In this document: positions 16,076 to 24,603 of the stretch, in pieces
How the letters are laid out: the number at the start of each line of letters is the position of its first letter
Position numbering within the stretch: position 1 is the stretch's first letter
The notes under the pieces: model-generated
Database searches by the model: none
Seen by the model: the letters and a program-made list of their open reading frames with translations, nothing else
Told to the model about the DNA's origin: nothing
Origin: Candidatus Nanopelagicales bacterium
GTDB taxonomy: Bacteria > Actinomycetota > Actinomycetes > S36-B12 > UBA5976
Length of the DNA stretch: 38,872 nt
NCBI GenBank assembly: GCA_023257525.1
Contig: JALRCB010000001.1
Coordinates: 1-38,872 of the forward strand
Reading direction: 5' to 3'
Program-made: the position numbers and the translations under genes

Positions 16076-16753
16076 ATGGGAACTTTGCTGCTGATCAGAC
16101 ATGGTCGGACCGACGCCAATGCCACGGGCGTTCTGGCTGGACGCACGCCAGGTGTAGTTCTAGACGAAGTTGGCCGCACCACTACTGAGTCATTAGCTAA
16201 GCGATTAGCAGCCGTCAAGATCGCTAAAGTTGTTTCGAGTCCATTGGAAAGAACCCTCGAGACTGCATCGATTCTCTTTGCTAAAGATGTTGAGGTCGCC
16301 CTAGAAGACCGGTTATTGGAATGTGATTACGGCGATTGGCAGGGCGCAAAGTTAAGCGAACTTTCAGTAAATGAGCTGTGGCCAATCGTTCAACAACGGC
16401 CTGATGAAATGATTTTTCCAAATGGCGAATCGATGAATGATATGTCCAGTCGCGCTTGTCTGGCTGCCAGAGAATGGGACGCCAAGCTCAGTAGTGAACA
16501 TGGTGACAATGTAGTTTGGGCAGCAATCAGCCATGGCGACATCATCAAAGCTATTTGCGCTGATGCCATGGGGTTACCACTTCGCAAGTTTCAGTCACTC
16601 CTGATCGAACCTGCATCAGTTAGCGTGATCCATTACTCTGAAACCGGCTCAGCAGTATCTAAATTAAATGACACCGGAAGCGAATGGCTCTCAAAATTGA
16701 ATGCTGAAGCTGTGAAAACACCAACTCTCGGTGGCGAAAGCGGAAAGGATTAA
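16076..16753 (+). CDS. Histidine phosphatase (phosphoglycerate mutase-like) protein
   Basis: A 225-residue protein with the catalytic Arg8-His9-Gly10 (LIRHGRTDAN), a substrate-binding SSPLERTLETA segment and the second catalytic His in AAISHGDIIKAI. It resembles the actinobacterial MSMEG_4193-type group, which is usually found beside DUF3090 genes, as here (2-bp gap). The physiological substrate is unknown, and glycolytic mutase activity is not implied. It probably has an internal leaderless promoter in addition to read-through from uppP. Confidence 0.9.
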   Translation: MGTLLLIRHGRTDANATGVLAGRTPGVVLDEVGRTTTESLAKRLAAVKIAKVVSSPLERTLETASILFAKDVEVALEDRLLECDYGDWQGAKLSELSVNELWPIVQQRPDEMIFPNGESMNDMSSRACLAAREWDAKLSSEHGDNVVWAAISHGDIIKAICADAMGLPLRKFQSLLIEPASVSVIHYSETGSAVSKLNDTGSEWLSKLNAEAVKTPTLGGESGKD

Positions 16754-16755
16754 CG

Positions 16756-17307
16756 ATGGCGCGAATTGTTCACACTTTCGATAACCCGCAACGCTTTGTA
16801 GCCGGAACGGTAGGAGTGCCAGGAGAACGCACATTCTTCCTTCAGGCCAGAACTGATCAACGAATTGTCAGCGTCTCTCTTGAAAAACAACAAGTTGCTT
16901 TGTTGGCAGATCGACTAACTGAACTTTTAGATCAAGTTGCTCGAGCTGAAGGTATAGACGTTACTTATGTCGGCCCAGCTGACTTAGAACCACTAGATAA
17001 TCCGATTCAGGAAGAGTTTCGCGTAGGCACTTTGGCTTTGGGTTGGAATACCGAAAGCCAACAAGTGGTTATCGAGGCACATGCATCCTCGGAAAACTTC
17101 GAAGACGTTCCAGATTTAGAAGAGGACTCAGATTTTGGGCCAGACGTTTTGCGAGTTCGGTTAACAGGTTCGCTAGCTACTGCGTTTTGCACCAGGGCGT
17201 TTGCAGTAGTTTCAGCCGGACGACCACCATGTCCACTGTGTACCGAGCCACTTGACCAACAGGGTCACATTTGTCCAAGAGCTAACGGATACCTAAGGCG
17301 CGGTTAG
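16756..17307 (+). CDS. DUF3090 family protein
   Basis: A 183-residue protein starting ARIVHTFDNPQRFVAGTVG and ending with a Cys-rich tail (CPLC ... CPRANGYLRR) that could bind a metal. This matches the DUF3090 family, which is largely confined to actinobacteria and of unknown function. AAGGA precedes the ATG, which lies 2 bp after the phosphatase stop, so the two are co-translated. Its stop is 6 bp from the convergent SCO1664-family gene. Confidence 0.9.
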   Translation: MARIVHTFDNPQRFVAGTVGVPGERTFFLQARTDQRIVSVSLEKQQVALLADRLTELLDQVARAEGIDVTYVGPADLEPLDNPIQEEFRVGTLALGWNTESQQVVIEAHASSENFEDVPDLEEDSDFGPDVLRVRLTGSLATAFCTRAFAVVSAGRPPCPLCTEPLDQQGHICPRANGYLRRG

Positions 17308-17313
17308 ATTTAG

Positions 17314-18042
17314 CTAGAAAACTGGCCAGGGGACAGCAGGCCAATTTGGACTAGGACTCGGCATAGTTTGCCGAGTTAACAAGAAGTCGAGGCGCTCGTG
17401 GAGAGCATCAATTTCCGAGGCCGTCAATAATTCTTCCAATTCACTTCCAGACATCTGGGATTTAAGTTTTTCTAAATCTGCAAGTTGGTTGCTAGAAATT
17501 CTCTCACCGATCCAGCCCCAAAGCACAGTGCGCAATTTGTCTTCAGAGTTGAAGGTGACTCCATGATCAATCCCATATGTATTGCCGGTTTTGTCTGTTA
17601 GTAAGTGACCAGCTTTTCGATCGGCGTTGTTAACCAGGGCGTCGAAAACTGCAATCTGCATCAATCGCTCTGAGTTTTCATGAGCCAAGGTGACTTGATG
17701 TCCTTCTTCGTCAATTCCTGTAACGATTGTCAGCCAGCCATCAGGAACGGTATTAGGCGGAAAAATGTCTACAGTCGTTGGCTCCGCATCAATCCACTTT
17801 TGGAATGAGCCGATGCCAAATGGGCCTTCATTGATTGTGGTTTCTGGAACTACATCCCAGCCAAGCATTTCACTGACTAAATAGGCAGCCCGTTCGCGCA
17901 AGTGAAGGGTGTGGTCAGGAAAATCCCAAAGTGGGCGTTCTCCCGAACGTGGTTTATAGATAAATCGATTGCCATCAGATTCCACTACAAGTGTGGAGTT
18001 CGAGGCATTGACCATCTGTCCAATAACAGTGAAATTTTCCAT
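17314..18042 (-). CDS. SCO1664-family kinase-like protein
   Basis: A 242-residue protein with residues resembling a PI3/4K- or HipA-type kinase core: Lys30 in FIYKPRSGERP (ATP binding), Glu50 in LHLRERAA, catalytic-loop NNADRKAGH at 138-146 with Asp141, and metal Asp159 in GIDHGVTF. The overall protein matches the SCO1664 family found beside mshC in actinobacteria. No activity is established that I know of. It follows mshC by 14 bp on the same strand and ends 6 bp from the convergent DUF3090 gene. Confidence 0.85.
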   Translation of the reverse strand: MENFTVIGQMVNASNSTLVVESDGNRFIYKPRSGERPLWDFPDHTLHLRERAAYLVSEMLGWDVVPETTINEGPFGIGSFQKWIDAEPTTVDIFPPNTVPDGWLTIVTGIDEEGHQVTLAHENSERLMQIAVFDALVNNADRKAGHLLTDKTGNTYGIDHGVTFNSEDKLRTVLWGWIGERISSNQLADLEKLKSQMSGSELEELLTASEIDALHERLDFLLTRQTMPSPSPNWPAVPWPVF

Positions 18043-18056
18043 AGCGAGAAAGCTAA

Positions 18057-19268
18057 CTAAATGATTCCGAGGATTGCATCAATCGCGACCGCAACTTCAC
18101 TTGTTTCATCCAGTTGCGTACCTGCCAAGGTTTCTGCTGCCCAAATATCGATAGCTTTAAGTGCGCTCGGAGTGTCGAGATCGTTGCGCATCACCTTCAC
18201 CATTTCCGAAACCGGGCTAGTCGCTCCTTTGGGATGACTTAGCGCAGTTCGCCAGTTTGCTAACCGAGTTTGGGCCAATTCAAGTTCATTATCAAACCAT
18301 TCCCAATCACTTCGATAATGGTGAGAGAGCAGCACCAGACGAATGGCCATCGGATCGACACCTTGCTGTCTAAGTTTGGAAACAAAGACCAGGTTGCCTA
18401 ATGACTTACTCATCTTCTCGCCATCAAGGGAGACCATGCCGGCGTGCATAAATGTTTGTGCAAATGGTTTCACTCCAGTGAGCGACTCGGCGTGCGCAGC
18501 GCTCATCTCGTGATGTGGGAATTTAAGATCGTTTCCACCACCTTGCACTGTGATTTGGGAGCCTAAATAGTGTGTCGCGATTGCCGAGCATTCAATGTGC
18601 CAACCAGGTCTTCCCGGACCAAGTGCTGATGGCCAGGATGGATCGTCGCCTGACTGTCCGCGCCAAAGCAGAGCATCAAATGGATTGCGTTTGCCTGGGC
18701 GATCTGGATCACCACCACGTTGAGCAAAGACTTCTAGCATTTCCGCTTCAGATAAGTGGCAGATTTCTCCAAGCAGATCGGTATGCGTCATATCAAAATA
18801 CAAGTCAGCATCAACTTGATAAGCCACGCCAAGTTCCTTGAGCTTGACTGCACTTTGTTCAATCATCTCGATTGCCTCAACAACACCAACATAGTTCTGT
18901 GGTGGAATCACGCGAAGTGCTTCCATATCAGCTTTAAAGAGATCAACTTGTTCCACTGCAATTTCTTGCCAAGCTCGACCGATTAACTTTGCGCGCTCTA
19001 ACAACGGATCGTCGATGTCTGTGATGTTCTGGGTGTAGCTCACTTTGGTACCGGTTGCTAGCCAGAATCTGTGCAAAGTATCAAAGGCTACGTACGTTGC
19101 GGCATGACCCATGTGTGTTGCATCGTATGGAGTTATTCCACAGACGTAGAGACTTGCTTCTTTAGATGTCGAAGCCAACTTGAGACTTTGCGATCTTGAA
19201 TCAAACACCTGAAAGTCTGATGAATCCAAATTCAGCGCTGGAACGGAAACTCCACGCCACGGCTGCAT
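18057..19268 (-). CDS. mshC: MshC, cysteine:glucosaminyl-inositol ligase of mycothiol synthesis
   Basis: A 403-residue relative of cysteinyl-tRNA synthetase. It has the zinc Cys and HIGH-like segment VCGITPYDATHMGHA, the zinc-region WHIECSAIA, and KMSKS (GEKMSKSLGN). It lacks the C-terminal tRNA-binding domain and has the actinobacterial start MQPWRGVSVPALNL. These features identify MshC, which ligates cysteine to GlcN-inositol in mycothiol synthesis. A TAGACT -10 lies at the leaderless position, and a perfect palindrome lies just upstream at -35 to -49. Confidence 0.93.
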   Translation of the reverse strand: MQPWRGVSVPALNLDSSDFQVFDSRSQSLKLASTSKEASLYVCGITPYDATHMGHAATYVAFDTLHRFWLATGTKVSYTQNITDIDDPLLERAKLIGRAWQEIAVEQVDLFKADMEALRVIPPQNYVGVVEAIEMIEQSAVKLKELGVAYQVDADLYFDMTHTDLLGEICHLSEAEMLEVFAQRGGDPDRPGKRNPFDALLWRGQSGDDPSWPSALGPGRPGWHIECSAIATHYLGSQITVQGGGNDLKFPHHEMSAAHAESLTGVKPFAQTFMHAGMVSLDGEKMSKSLGNLVFVSKLRQQGVDPMAIRLVLLSHHYRSDWEWFDNELELAQTRLANWRTALSHPKGATSPVSEMVKVMRNDLDTPSALKAIDIWAAETLAGTQLDETSEVAVAIDAILGII

Positions 19269-19274
19269 AGATTA

Positions 19275-19280
19275 AGTCTA
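19275..19280 (-). promoter_or_regulatory. -10 element for leaderless mshC
   Basis: Minus-strand TAGACT lies exactly at -12 to -7 from the mshC ATG at 19268. Confidence 0.5.
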
Positions 19281-19302
19281 CGAGGCAACTGGCTGCCCAT
19301 GC

Positions 19303-19317
19303 TTCTGGTGACCAGAA
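19303..19317. promoter_or_regulatory. 15-bp palindrome upstream of mshC, candidate operator
   Basis: TTCTGGT and ACCAGAA flank a central G with no mismatch. It spans -35 to -49 relative to the predicted mshC start, where a regulator could touch RNA polymerase. There is no T-run after it on the minus strand, so a terminator for the PAC2 gene is unlikely. Confidence 0.45.
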
Positions 19318-19331
19318 TCAGCAGTAAAGAA

Positions 19332-20183
19332 TTAGTTCTCGCGACGTCTTAAGTAGCGCTCGAATTCCTTAGCAATCGCTTCGCCCGTTGCTTCGGGTAG
19401 TTCGGCGGTGTCCTGCGTTTCCTCGAGAGCGCGAACATACTCAGAAATTTCCTCGTCATCTGTCGACAGTTCCTCGACTCCAAGTTGCCAAGCTCTGGCT
19501 TCTTCGACTAATTCAACAACTGGAATAGCAGTGTCGAGCAAATCCTCTAAGCCACGAATTAGAGCCAGTGTCGCCTTAGGGCACGGTGGGGAAGCGACGT
19601 AATGCGGAAGCGCAGCCCAAAGTGCGACGGATGGGATGCCTTGTACTTCAAACTCAGATTGAAGTATGCCCAGGATTCCAGTTGGACCTTCATATTTCGA
19701 TGATTCAAAACCAGATATGTCTTGCAACTTTTTGTTTGAAGTGGTTCCACTAACAGGTATCGGCCTAGTGTGTGGAACATCAGCAAGTAGCGCACCCAAG
19801 GTAACTAGGACATTGCGTTCACCTAATTCGATGTGCGACAAGATTTCGGCGCAGAATGATTTCCATCTCATACTTGGCTCTACGCCATGAACCAAGAAAA
19901 TCTTGGTGTCTGGCAGAGTGTCAGTAGAAGCCTTAAAGATTGTCGTACCTGGCCAGGCCACTTCACGGTCGCCGTCTAGGCCAATACTCACCTCGGGGCG
20001 ATTGAACTGGTAGTCATAGAAGTCATCACCTGGTAAATCGATAACTTCCTCGGACTGCCAAACATCTAATAGGTGCTCAAGTGCGTCAGTTGCAGATTGT
20101 CCGGCATCGTTCCAGCCACCGAAAGCGGCAATGATGATGGTTGTGTTTCGCGGGAAGGTTGGATCCTGCTCCAAGCACAACAC
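19332..20183 (-). CDS. PAC2 family protein
   Basis: A 283-residue protein with the PAC2-family features IIIAAFGGWNDAGQSATDALEHLL at the N-terminus (residues 16-39), FLVHGVEPSMRW near residue 95, and an acidic C-terminal tail. The family is named for a eukaryotic proteasome-assembly chaperone, but the function of the bacterial members is unknown. It is divergent from trmI-arc-dop-pup and upstream of mshC. The GTG start at 20183 has no obvious Shine-Dalgarno sequence or well-placed -10, so the exact N-terminus is uncertain. Confidence 0.88.
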   Translation of the reverse strand: MLCLEQDPTFPRNTTIIIAAFGGWNDAGQSATDALEHLLDVWQSEEVIDLPGDDFYDYQFNRPEVSIGLDGDREVAWPGTTIFKASTDTLPDTKIFLVHGVEPSMRWKSFCAEILSHIELGERNVLVTLGALLADVPHTRPIPVSGTTSNKKLQDISGFESSKYEGPTGILGILQSEFEVQGIPSVALWAALPHYVASPPCPKATLALIRGLEDLLDTAIPVVELVEEARAWQLGVEELSTDDEEISEYVRALEETQDTAELPEATGEAIAKEFERYLRRREN

Positions 20184-20267
20184 CCCATTTCTGCAGATTG
20201 CCTCTAGTTTAGGTCCTCATTCCGACACCGGTTCAGCGAGTTTGAAAAAGGCTGGGAGAATAGGTCA

Positions 20268-21194
20268 ATGGAATCTGTAACCGTTGTTAGTACTGCCAAA
20301 GCCGCAGAGTTTGCCATTGGCGATCGCGTGCAGTTAACAGATACCAAATCTCGCAAGCACACCATTGTTTTAGAGGCTGGGCGGGAGTTCCACACAAATC
20401 ATGGAGCTATTAAGCATGATGATTTGATTGGCCTGAGCGAAGGTTCAACGGTCTCGTCAACTGGAAACATGGTTTACCTGGCATTGCGCCCTTTGTTGTT
20501 GGATTTCGTTTTAAGTATGCCGCGCGGGGCAGCCGTGGTTTACCCAAAGGACGCAGCAGCGATAGTTGGACTGTCTGACATTTATCCAGGTTGTGTTGTT
20601 GTCGAAGCCGGCGTTGGGTCAGGCGCGCTGTCTTGTTCACTGTTGCGTGCAATCGGAAGCGATGGCTATCTATACAGCTTCGAACGTCGAGAAGACTTCG
20701 CGAAAATTGCCAAAAAAAATGTAACGAATTTCTTTGGTTCCGAACCAAGTAACTGGCAAGTTACTTTGGGGGATTTACAAGAAGAAGTTACGGCCTTGCC
20801 AGTTGCCAGCGTAGATCGAGTTGTTCTTGACATGTTGGCTCCTTGGGAATGTATCGACTCGATTGCCCATGTTCTGCGTCCAGGCGGAGTAGTAATTGCA
20901 TATGTGGCAACCACAACCCAAATGTCGAGATTCGTAGAAGACTTGCGTCTAGATAAAAGATGGACCAATCCAGAAGGCCAAGAATTGATTGCTCGACCTT
21001 GGCACCTAGAAGGTCTAGCAGTTCGCCCAAATCACAGAATGCAAGGGCATACGGGTTTCTTGGTAACTGCTCGGAAACTGGCTCCTGGCGTCATTTTGCC
21101 CGCTCGTCGAATTCGCCCAACTAAAGGCGGATTGGATACTGTTGCTGAAGTAGCGACAGACGCAGTAGATAGTGAGGAGGCAGCTGATGACTGA
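20268..21194 (+). CDS. trmI: tRNA (adenine-58-N1)-methyltransferase TrmI
   Basis: A 308-residue class I SAM methyltransferase with an N-terminal beta domain, the SAM motif VVEAGVGSGALSCSLLRAIG, and the LDMLAPWE segment. It methylates A58 in the T-loop of tRNAs. It is the usual first gene of the actinobacterial Pup locus, and its last codons overlap the start of arc by 8 bp. The C-terminal tail after residue 270 is low in conserved features. Confidence 0.93.
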   Translation: MESVTVVSTAKAAEFAIGDRVQLTDTKSRKHTIVLEAGREFHTNHGAIKHDDLIGLSEGSTVSSTGNMVYLALRPLLLDFVLSMPRGAAVVYPKDAAAIVGLSDIYPGCVVVEAGVGSGALSCSLLRAIGSDGYLYSFERREDFAKIAKKNVTNFFGSEPSNWQVTLGDLQEEVTALPVASVDRVVLDMLAPWECIDSIAHVLRPGGVVIAYVATTTQMSRFVEDLRLDKRWTNPEGQELIARPWHLEGLAVRPNHRMQGHTGFLVTARKLAPGVILPARRIRPTKGGLDTVAEVATDAVDSEEAADD

Positions 21195-22824
21195 GGCAAC
21201 ACATGCAGATCAGCTGCGAATTCTTAACTCCCGGATCGATGATCTGAGCGAGTCAAACACCAAGCTCACCGCCACGCTTCGGGAAGCACGCGAACAAATC
21301 ATCGGGCTCAAAGAAGAAGTCGATCGTCTGAGTGCACCACCAAATGGTTATGCCATTTATTTAGGGCCGGCTGCTGACGATTTAGTTGACGTCACAATCA
21401 ATGGTCGCAAAATGCGAGTAGCTATGGCTCCGGAGGTTGATCGCGAAACATTGCGCCCAGGTCAAGAAGTAATTCTCAACGAGTCAATGAACGTTGTCGT
21501 CGCTGGCAACTTTGATGATCAAGGCGAGATCGTAGTTTTTCAGGAAATCCTAGAAGATGGCATGCGCGCAATTGTTACCGGCCGAAGCGATGAGGAACGC
21601 GTCATCCATTTAGCTGCGCCACTTCGCGATGTGCCACTTCGTTCTGGCGATAGTTTGCTCGCTGACATGAAGGCTGGATATGCCTTTGAACGAATCGCTA
21701 AGTCTGAAGTTGAAGACTTAGTCCTCGAGGAAGTTCCCGACATTAATTACGAAGACATCGGTGGCTTGCGTGATCAGATCAATGCGATTCGTGACGCCGT
21801 TGAATTACCGTTCTTGCACCCAGAGTTGTTCAAAGAGTATGAACTGAAACCGCCAAAGGGTATTTTGCTTTACGGTCCTCCTGGATGTGGCAAGACACTT
21901 ATCGCAAAAGCTGTCGCGAACTCACTAGCTAAAAAAGTCAGCGAGATTTCAGGCATCGGTGAAGGACGAAGTTACTTCCTGAACATTAAGGGTCCAGAAC
22001 TTCTGAACAAGTTTGTTGGTGAGACCGAGCGCCAGATTCGCATCATCTTCCAGCGCGCTCGCGAGAAGGCAAGTGAAGGCACGCCAGTAATTGTTTTCTT
22101 CGATGAAATGGATTCACTTTTCCGCACTAGAGGTAGTGGCGTGTCCAGCGATGTCGAAAACACAATTGTTCCGCAATTACTTAGTGAGATCGACGGTGTC
22201 GAAAGCCTAGAGAACGTTATCGTCATCGGTGCTTCAAATCGTGAAGACATGATTGATCCTGCGATCCTGCGTCCTGGTCGACTTGATGTAAAAATCAAGA
22301 TCGAGCGTCCAGATGCTCAAGCTGCGATCGACATCTTTGGCAAGTACTTAACAACCGATTTGCCACTTAGCCAGGTGGACCTAGCGGAACATGGCAATGA
22401 CGCTCATGCAACTACTACTGCAATGATCCAGCGAGTTGTTGAAGAGATGTATTCCACAACTCCTAACAATGAATTCTTAGAAGTAACTTACGCCAATGGC
22501 GACAAGGAAGTTCTGTACTTCAAGGACTTTAGTTCAGGCGCGATGATTGAAAACATCGTTAGCCGCGCCAAGAAAGCGGCAATCAAGTCATTCCTAACTG
22601 TTGGCGAAAAGGGAATTACTATCGAGCACTTGCTACAGGCTTGCTTAGATGAGTTCCACGAGAATGAAGATCTTCCAAACACCACAAATCCAGATGACTG
22701 GTCTCGAATCTCCGGCAAGAAGGGTGATCGCATCGTATTTATGCGCACTCTGATCCATGGCAAGAAGGGTGATGACTCGGGACGCAGCATCGACACTTCA
22801 CTGTCACCAAATCCATTCGCATAA
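21187..22824 (+). CDS. arc: Proteasome-type AAA ATPase ARC/Mpa without the docking tail
   Basis: A 545-residue protein with an N-terminal coiled coil (about 8-49), OB-fold region (about 55-180), Walker A GPPGCGKT (230-237), Walker B VIVFFDE (301-307), sensor GASN (348-351) and RPGR arginines. It forms hexamers that bind and unfold pupylated proteins. In mycobacteria Mpa ends in a GQYL tail that docks onto the 20S core. Here the end is SLSPNPFA, with no penultimate Tyr. The ATG at 21187 has GAGGAGG six bases upstream. A longer frame from a GTG at 21172 starts inside that Shine-Dalgarno sequence and is rejected. Confidence 0.95.
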   Translation: MTEATHADQLRILNSRIDDLSESNTKLTATLREAREQIIGLKEEVDRLSAPPNGYAIYLGPAADDLVDVTINGRKMRVAMAPEVDRETLRPGQEVILNESMNVVVAGNFDDQGEIVVFQEILEDGMRAIVTGRSDEERVIHLAAPLRDVPLRSGDSLLADMKAGYAFERIAKSEVEDLVLEEVPDINYEDIGGLRDQINAIRDAVELPFLHPELFKEYELKPPKGILLYGPPGCGKTLIAKAVANSLAKKVSEISGIGEGRSYFLNIKGPELLNKFVGETERQIRIIFQRAREKASEGTPVIVFFDEMDSLFRTRGSGVSSDVENTIVPQLLSEIDGVESLENVIVIGASNREDMIDPAILRPGRLDVKIKIERPDAQAAIDIFGKYLTTDLPLSQVDLAEHGNDAHATTTAMIQRVVEEMYSTTPNNEFLEVTYANGDKEVLYFKDFSSGAMIENIVSRAKKAAIKSFLTVGEKGITIEHLLQACLDEFHENEDLPNTTNPDDWSRISGKKGDRIVFMRTLIHGKKGDDSGRSIDTSLSPNPFA

Positions 22825-22834
22825 GGGTTTAGTT

Positions 22835-24355
22835 ATGTCAGTTCGCCGCGTTATGGGCATCGAATCAGAGTTTGGTATTTCAAATCCGCGTGATTCCAGC
22901 GCCAACCCAATGCTGCTGTCGAGTCAAGTTGTAAACGCTTACGGCAATGAAGTTATGCCCAATCGAATTCGTCGAATGCGCTGGGATTACGATGTCGAAT
23001 CTCCACTTAGAGACGCTCGTGGCTTTGACATGAGTCGCGCAGATGCTGACCCAAGCCAGCTAACGGATGATGACTATGGCTTAGCAAACTTAGTGCTGCC
23101 AAATGGAGCTAGGTATTACGTAGATCACGCTCATCCTGAGTACGCCTCACCAGAGGTAACTAATCCATATGACGCTGCGTTATGGGATGCCGCAGGGGAT
23201 CGCATTATTGAGCGCAGTGCTCGGCTAGCCAGCACGCTTACTGGAGATCTAATAACGGTCTACAAGAACAACACAGATGGCAAGGGTGTCAGCTACGGTA
23301 CGCACGAAAATTATCAAGTTCTCCGCGAAGTTCCATTTGGTGATCTAGTTAAGTATCTGACTCCGTTCTTTGTAACGAGGTGTGTGTTTGCTGGAGCTGG
23401 CCGCGTTGGTTTAGGTCAGGAAGACATTCAGCCTGGGTTCCAGATCAGTCAGCGTGCGGATTTCTTCGAAGCTGAAGTTGGCTTGGAAACCACGCTGCGC
23501 CGTCCGATCATTAACACTCGTGATGAACCACACGCCGACCCAGACCTATTCCGACGTTTACACGTCATCATTGGCGACGCAAACATGTCGCAGCGCATCA
23601 ATTACTTGAAGATGGGAACTACGGCGATTGTGCTCAGCATGATCGAAGCTAATTTCCTTAAACTCGACTTCGAACTTTACGATGCAGTGACGTCGATGCA
23701 CTTGGTAAGCCATGACTATAAATTTGAAACTAAACAACGACTGCGTGATGGATCTGAGATGTCGGCATTGGATATTCAAAAGCATTATCAAAACAGCGCC
23801 GTCAGATTCCTAAGTGAAACCGGCGAAACAGATGAAATGGCACACGACGTCGTCAAGCAGTGGGGGAGAATTCTCAATGCTTTAGAGCACGACCCGATGT
23901 CACTAGTTAATGAAGTGGATTGGATAACCAAGCTCTCGGTACTTAACGGATACCGAAATCGTGATCAACTCCTATGGAATGACCCGCGTTTGGCGGCAAT
24001 TGACATCCAGTTTGCAGATTTACGTCCGGATAAAGGGTTGGCTCGGGTTCTTCAGCAAAAGGGAAGGATGGATCTGCTGTTTACTGAAGAGCAGGTGGCG
24101 CAGGCTGTTGCTAACCCTCCAGTGGATACCCGAGCGTATTTCCGAGGAACTTGTGTAGCCAAGTTTGTAGACCAAGTTGCGGCTGCCTCATGGGATTCCG
24201 TGATTCTGGATCTGGGACCTGATGTACCGCTTAAGCGAATCTCCACTCCAGATGCACTTGGTGGCACTCAGGCTGCTACTTCACACCTGTTTGAACAATC
24301 AGAGCTTGCGGCCGATCTGCTGGCTAACCTGAAGCCAGAACATGTATTGGCATAG
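22835..24355 (+). CDS. dop: Pup deamidase/depupylase Dop
   Basis: A 506-residue carboxylate-amine ligase-like enzyme. Metal-binding MGIESEFG is at 7-14, and the nucleophile Asp97 lies in YVDHAHPEYASPE. The Dop-specific insertion (about 42-84) separates it from PafA, which lacks it. Dop converts the C-terminal Gln of Pup to Glu and removes Pup from conjugates. The ATG at 22835 has AAGGG seven bases upstream, and it lies 10 bp after arc. The frame is open further upstream, but that part overlaps arc and is not homologous. Confidence 0.95.
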   Translation: MSVRRVMGIESEFGISNPRDSSANPMLLSSQVVNAYGNEVMPNRIRRMRWDYDVESPLRDARGFDMSRADADPSQLTDDDYGLANLVLPNGARYYVDHAHPEYASPEVTNPYDAALWDAAGDRIIERSARLASTLTGDLITVYKNNTDGKGVSYGTHENYQVLREVPFGDLVKYLTPFFVTRCVFAGAGRVGLGQEDIQPGFQISQRADFFEAEVGLETTLRRPIINTRDEPHADPDLFRRLHVIIGDANMSQRINYLKMGTTAIVLSMIEANFLKLDFELYDAVTSMHLVSHDYKFETKQRLRDGSEMSALDIQKHYQNSAVRFLSETGETDEMAHDVVKQWGRILNALEHDPMSLVNEVDWITKLSVLNGYRNRDQLLWNDPRLAAIDIQFADLRPDKGLARVLQQKGRMDLLFTEEQVAQAVANPPVDTRAYFRGTCVAKFVDQVAAASWDSVILDLGPDVPLKRISTPDALGGTQAATSHLFEQSELAADLLANLKPEHVLA

Positions 24356-24408
24356 GGTTTGAACTACTGGAATAGTGTGATGCATAACAGTGCACAGCAC
24401 GAGATGAA

Positions 24409-24603
24409 ATGGGGTTCGACATGAGCGAGCGCGAGTTTGCTAAAGGTAACTCCGATCGGGAGCAATCTTCCGATTTCACTCCGCTTCCTACAACCTCGAG
24501 TTCTGACCTTGACGTAACAGACTTACTAGATGCCATCGACCTGGTTCTTGAAGAAAATGCTGAAGAGTTTGTTAAGGGTTTCGTGCAAAAAGGTGGACAG
24601 TAA
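24409..24603 (+). CDS. pup: Prokaryotic ubiquitin-like protein Pup
   Basis: 64 residues, acidic and disordered at the N-terminus. The conserved C-terminal region LLDAIDLVLEENAEEFVKGF ends in VQKGGQ. The terminal Gln means it must be deamidated by Dop before ligation by PafA. The LLDxIDxVLEENAExFV helix is the part bound by the coiled coil of Mpa/ARC. ATGs at 24409 and 24421 are both possible, the second having a GGGG upstream. pafA starts immediately after the stop with no gap, exactly where prcB and prcA lie in mycobacteria. Confidence 0.96.
   Translation: MGFDMSEREFAKGNSDREQSSDFTPLPTTSSSDLDVTDLLDAIDLVLEENAEEFVKGFVQKGGQ

Noticed and set aside
22757..22834. N-terminal extension of Dop
   Set aside because: It overlaps arc in another frame. 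The conserved start and Shine-Dalgarno sequence fit the ATG at 22835.
24380..24424. Short upstream frame overlapping the second pup ATG (ATGA)
   Set aside because: It has only 14 codons, no own -10 or Shine-Dalgarno sequence and no evidence beyond the overlap.
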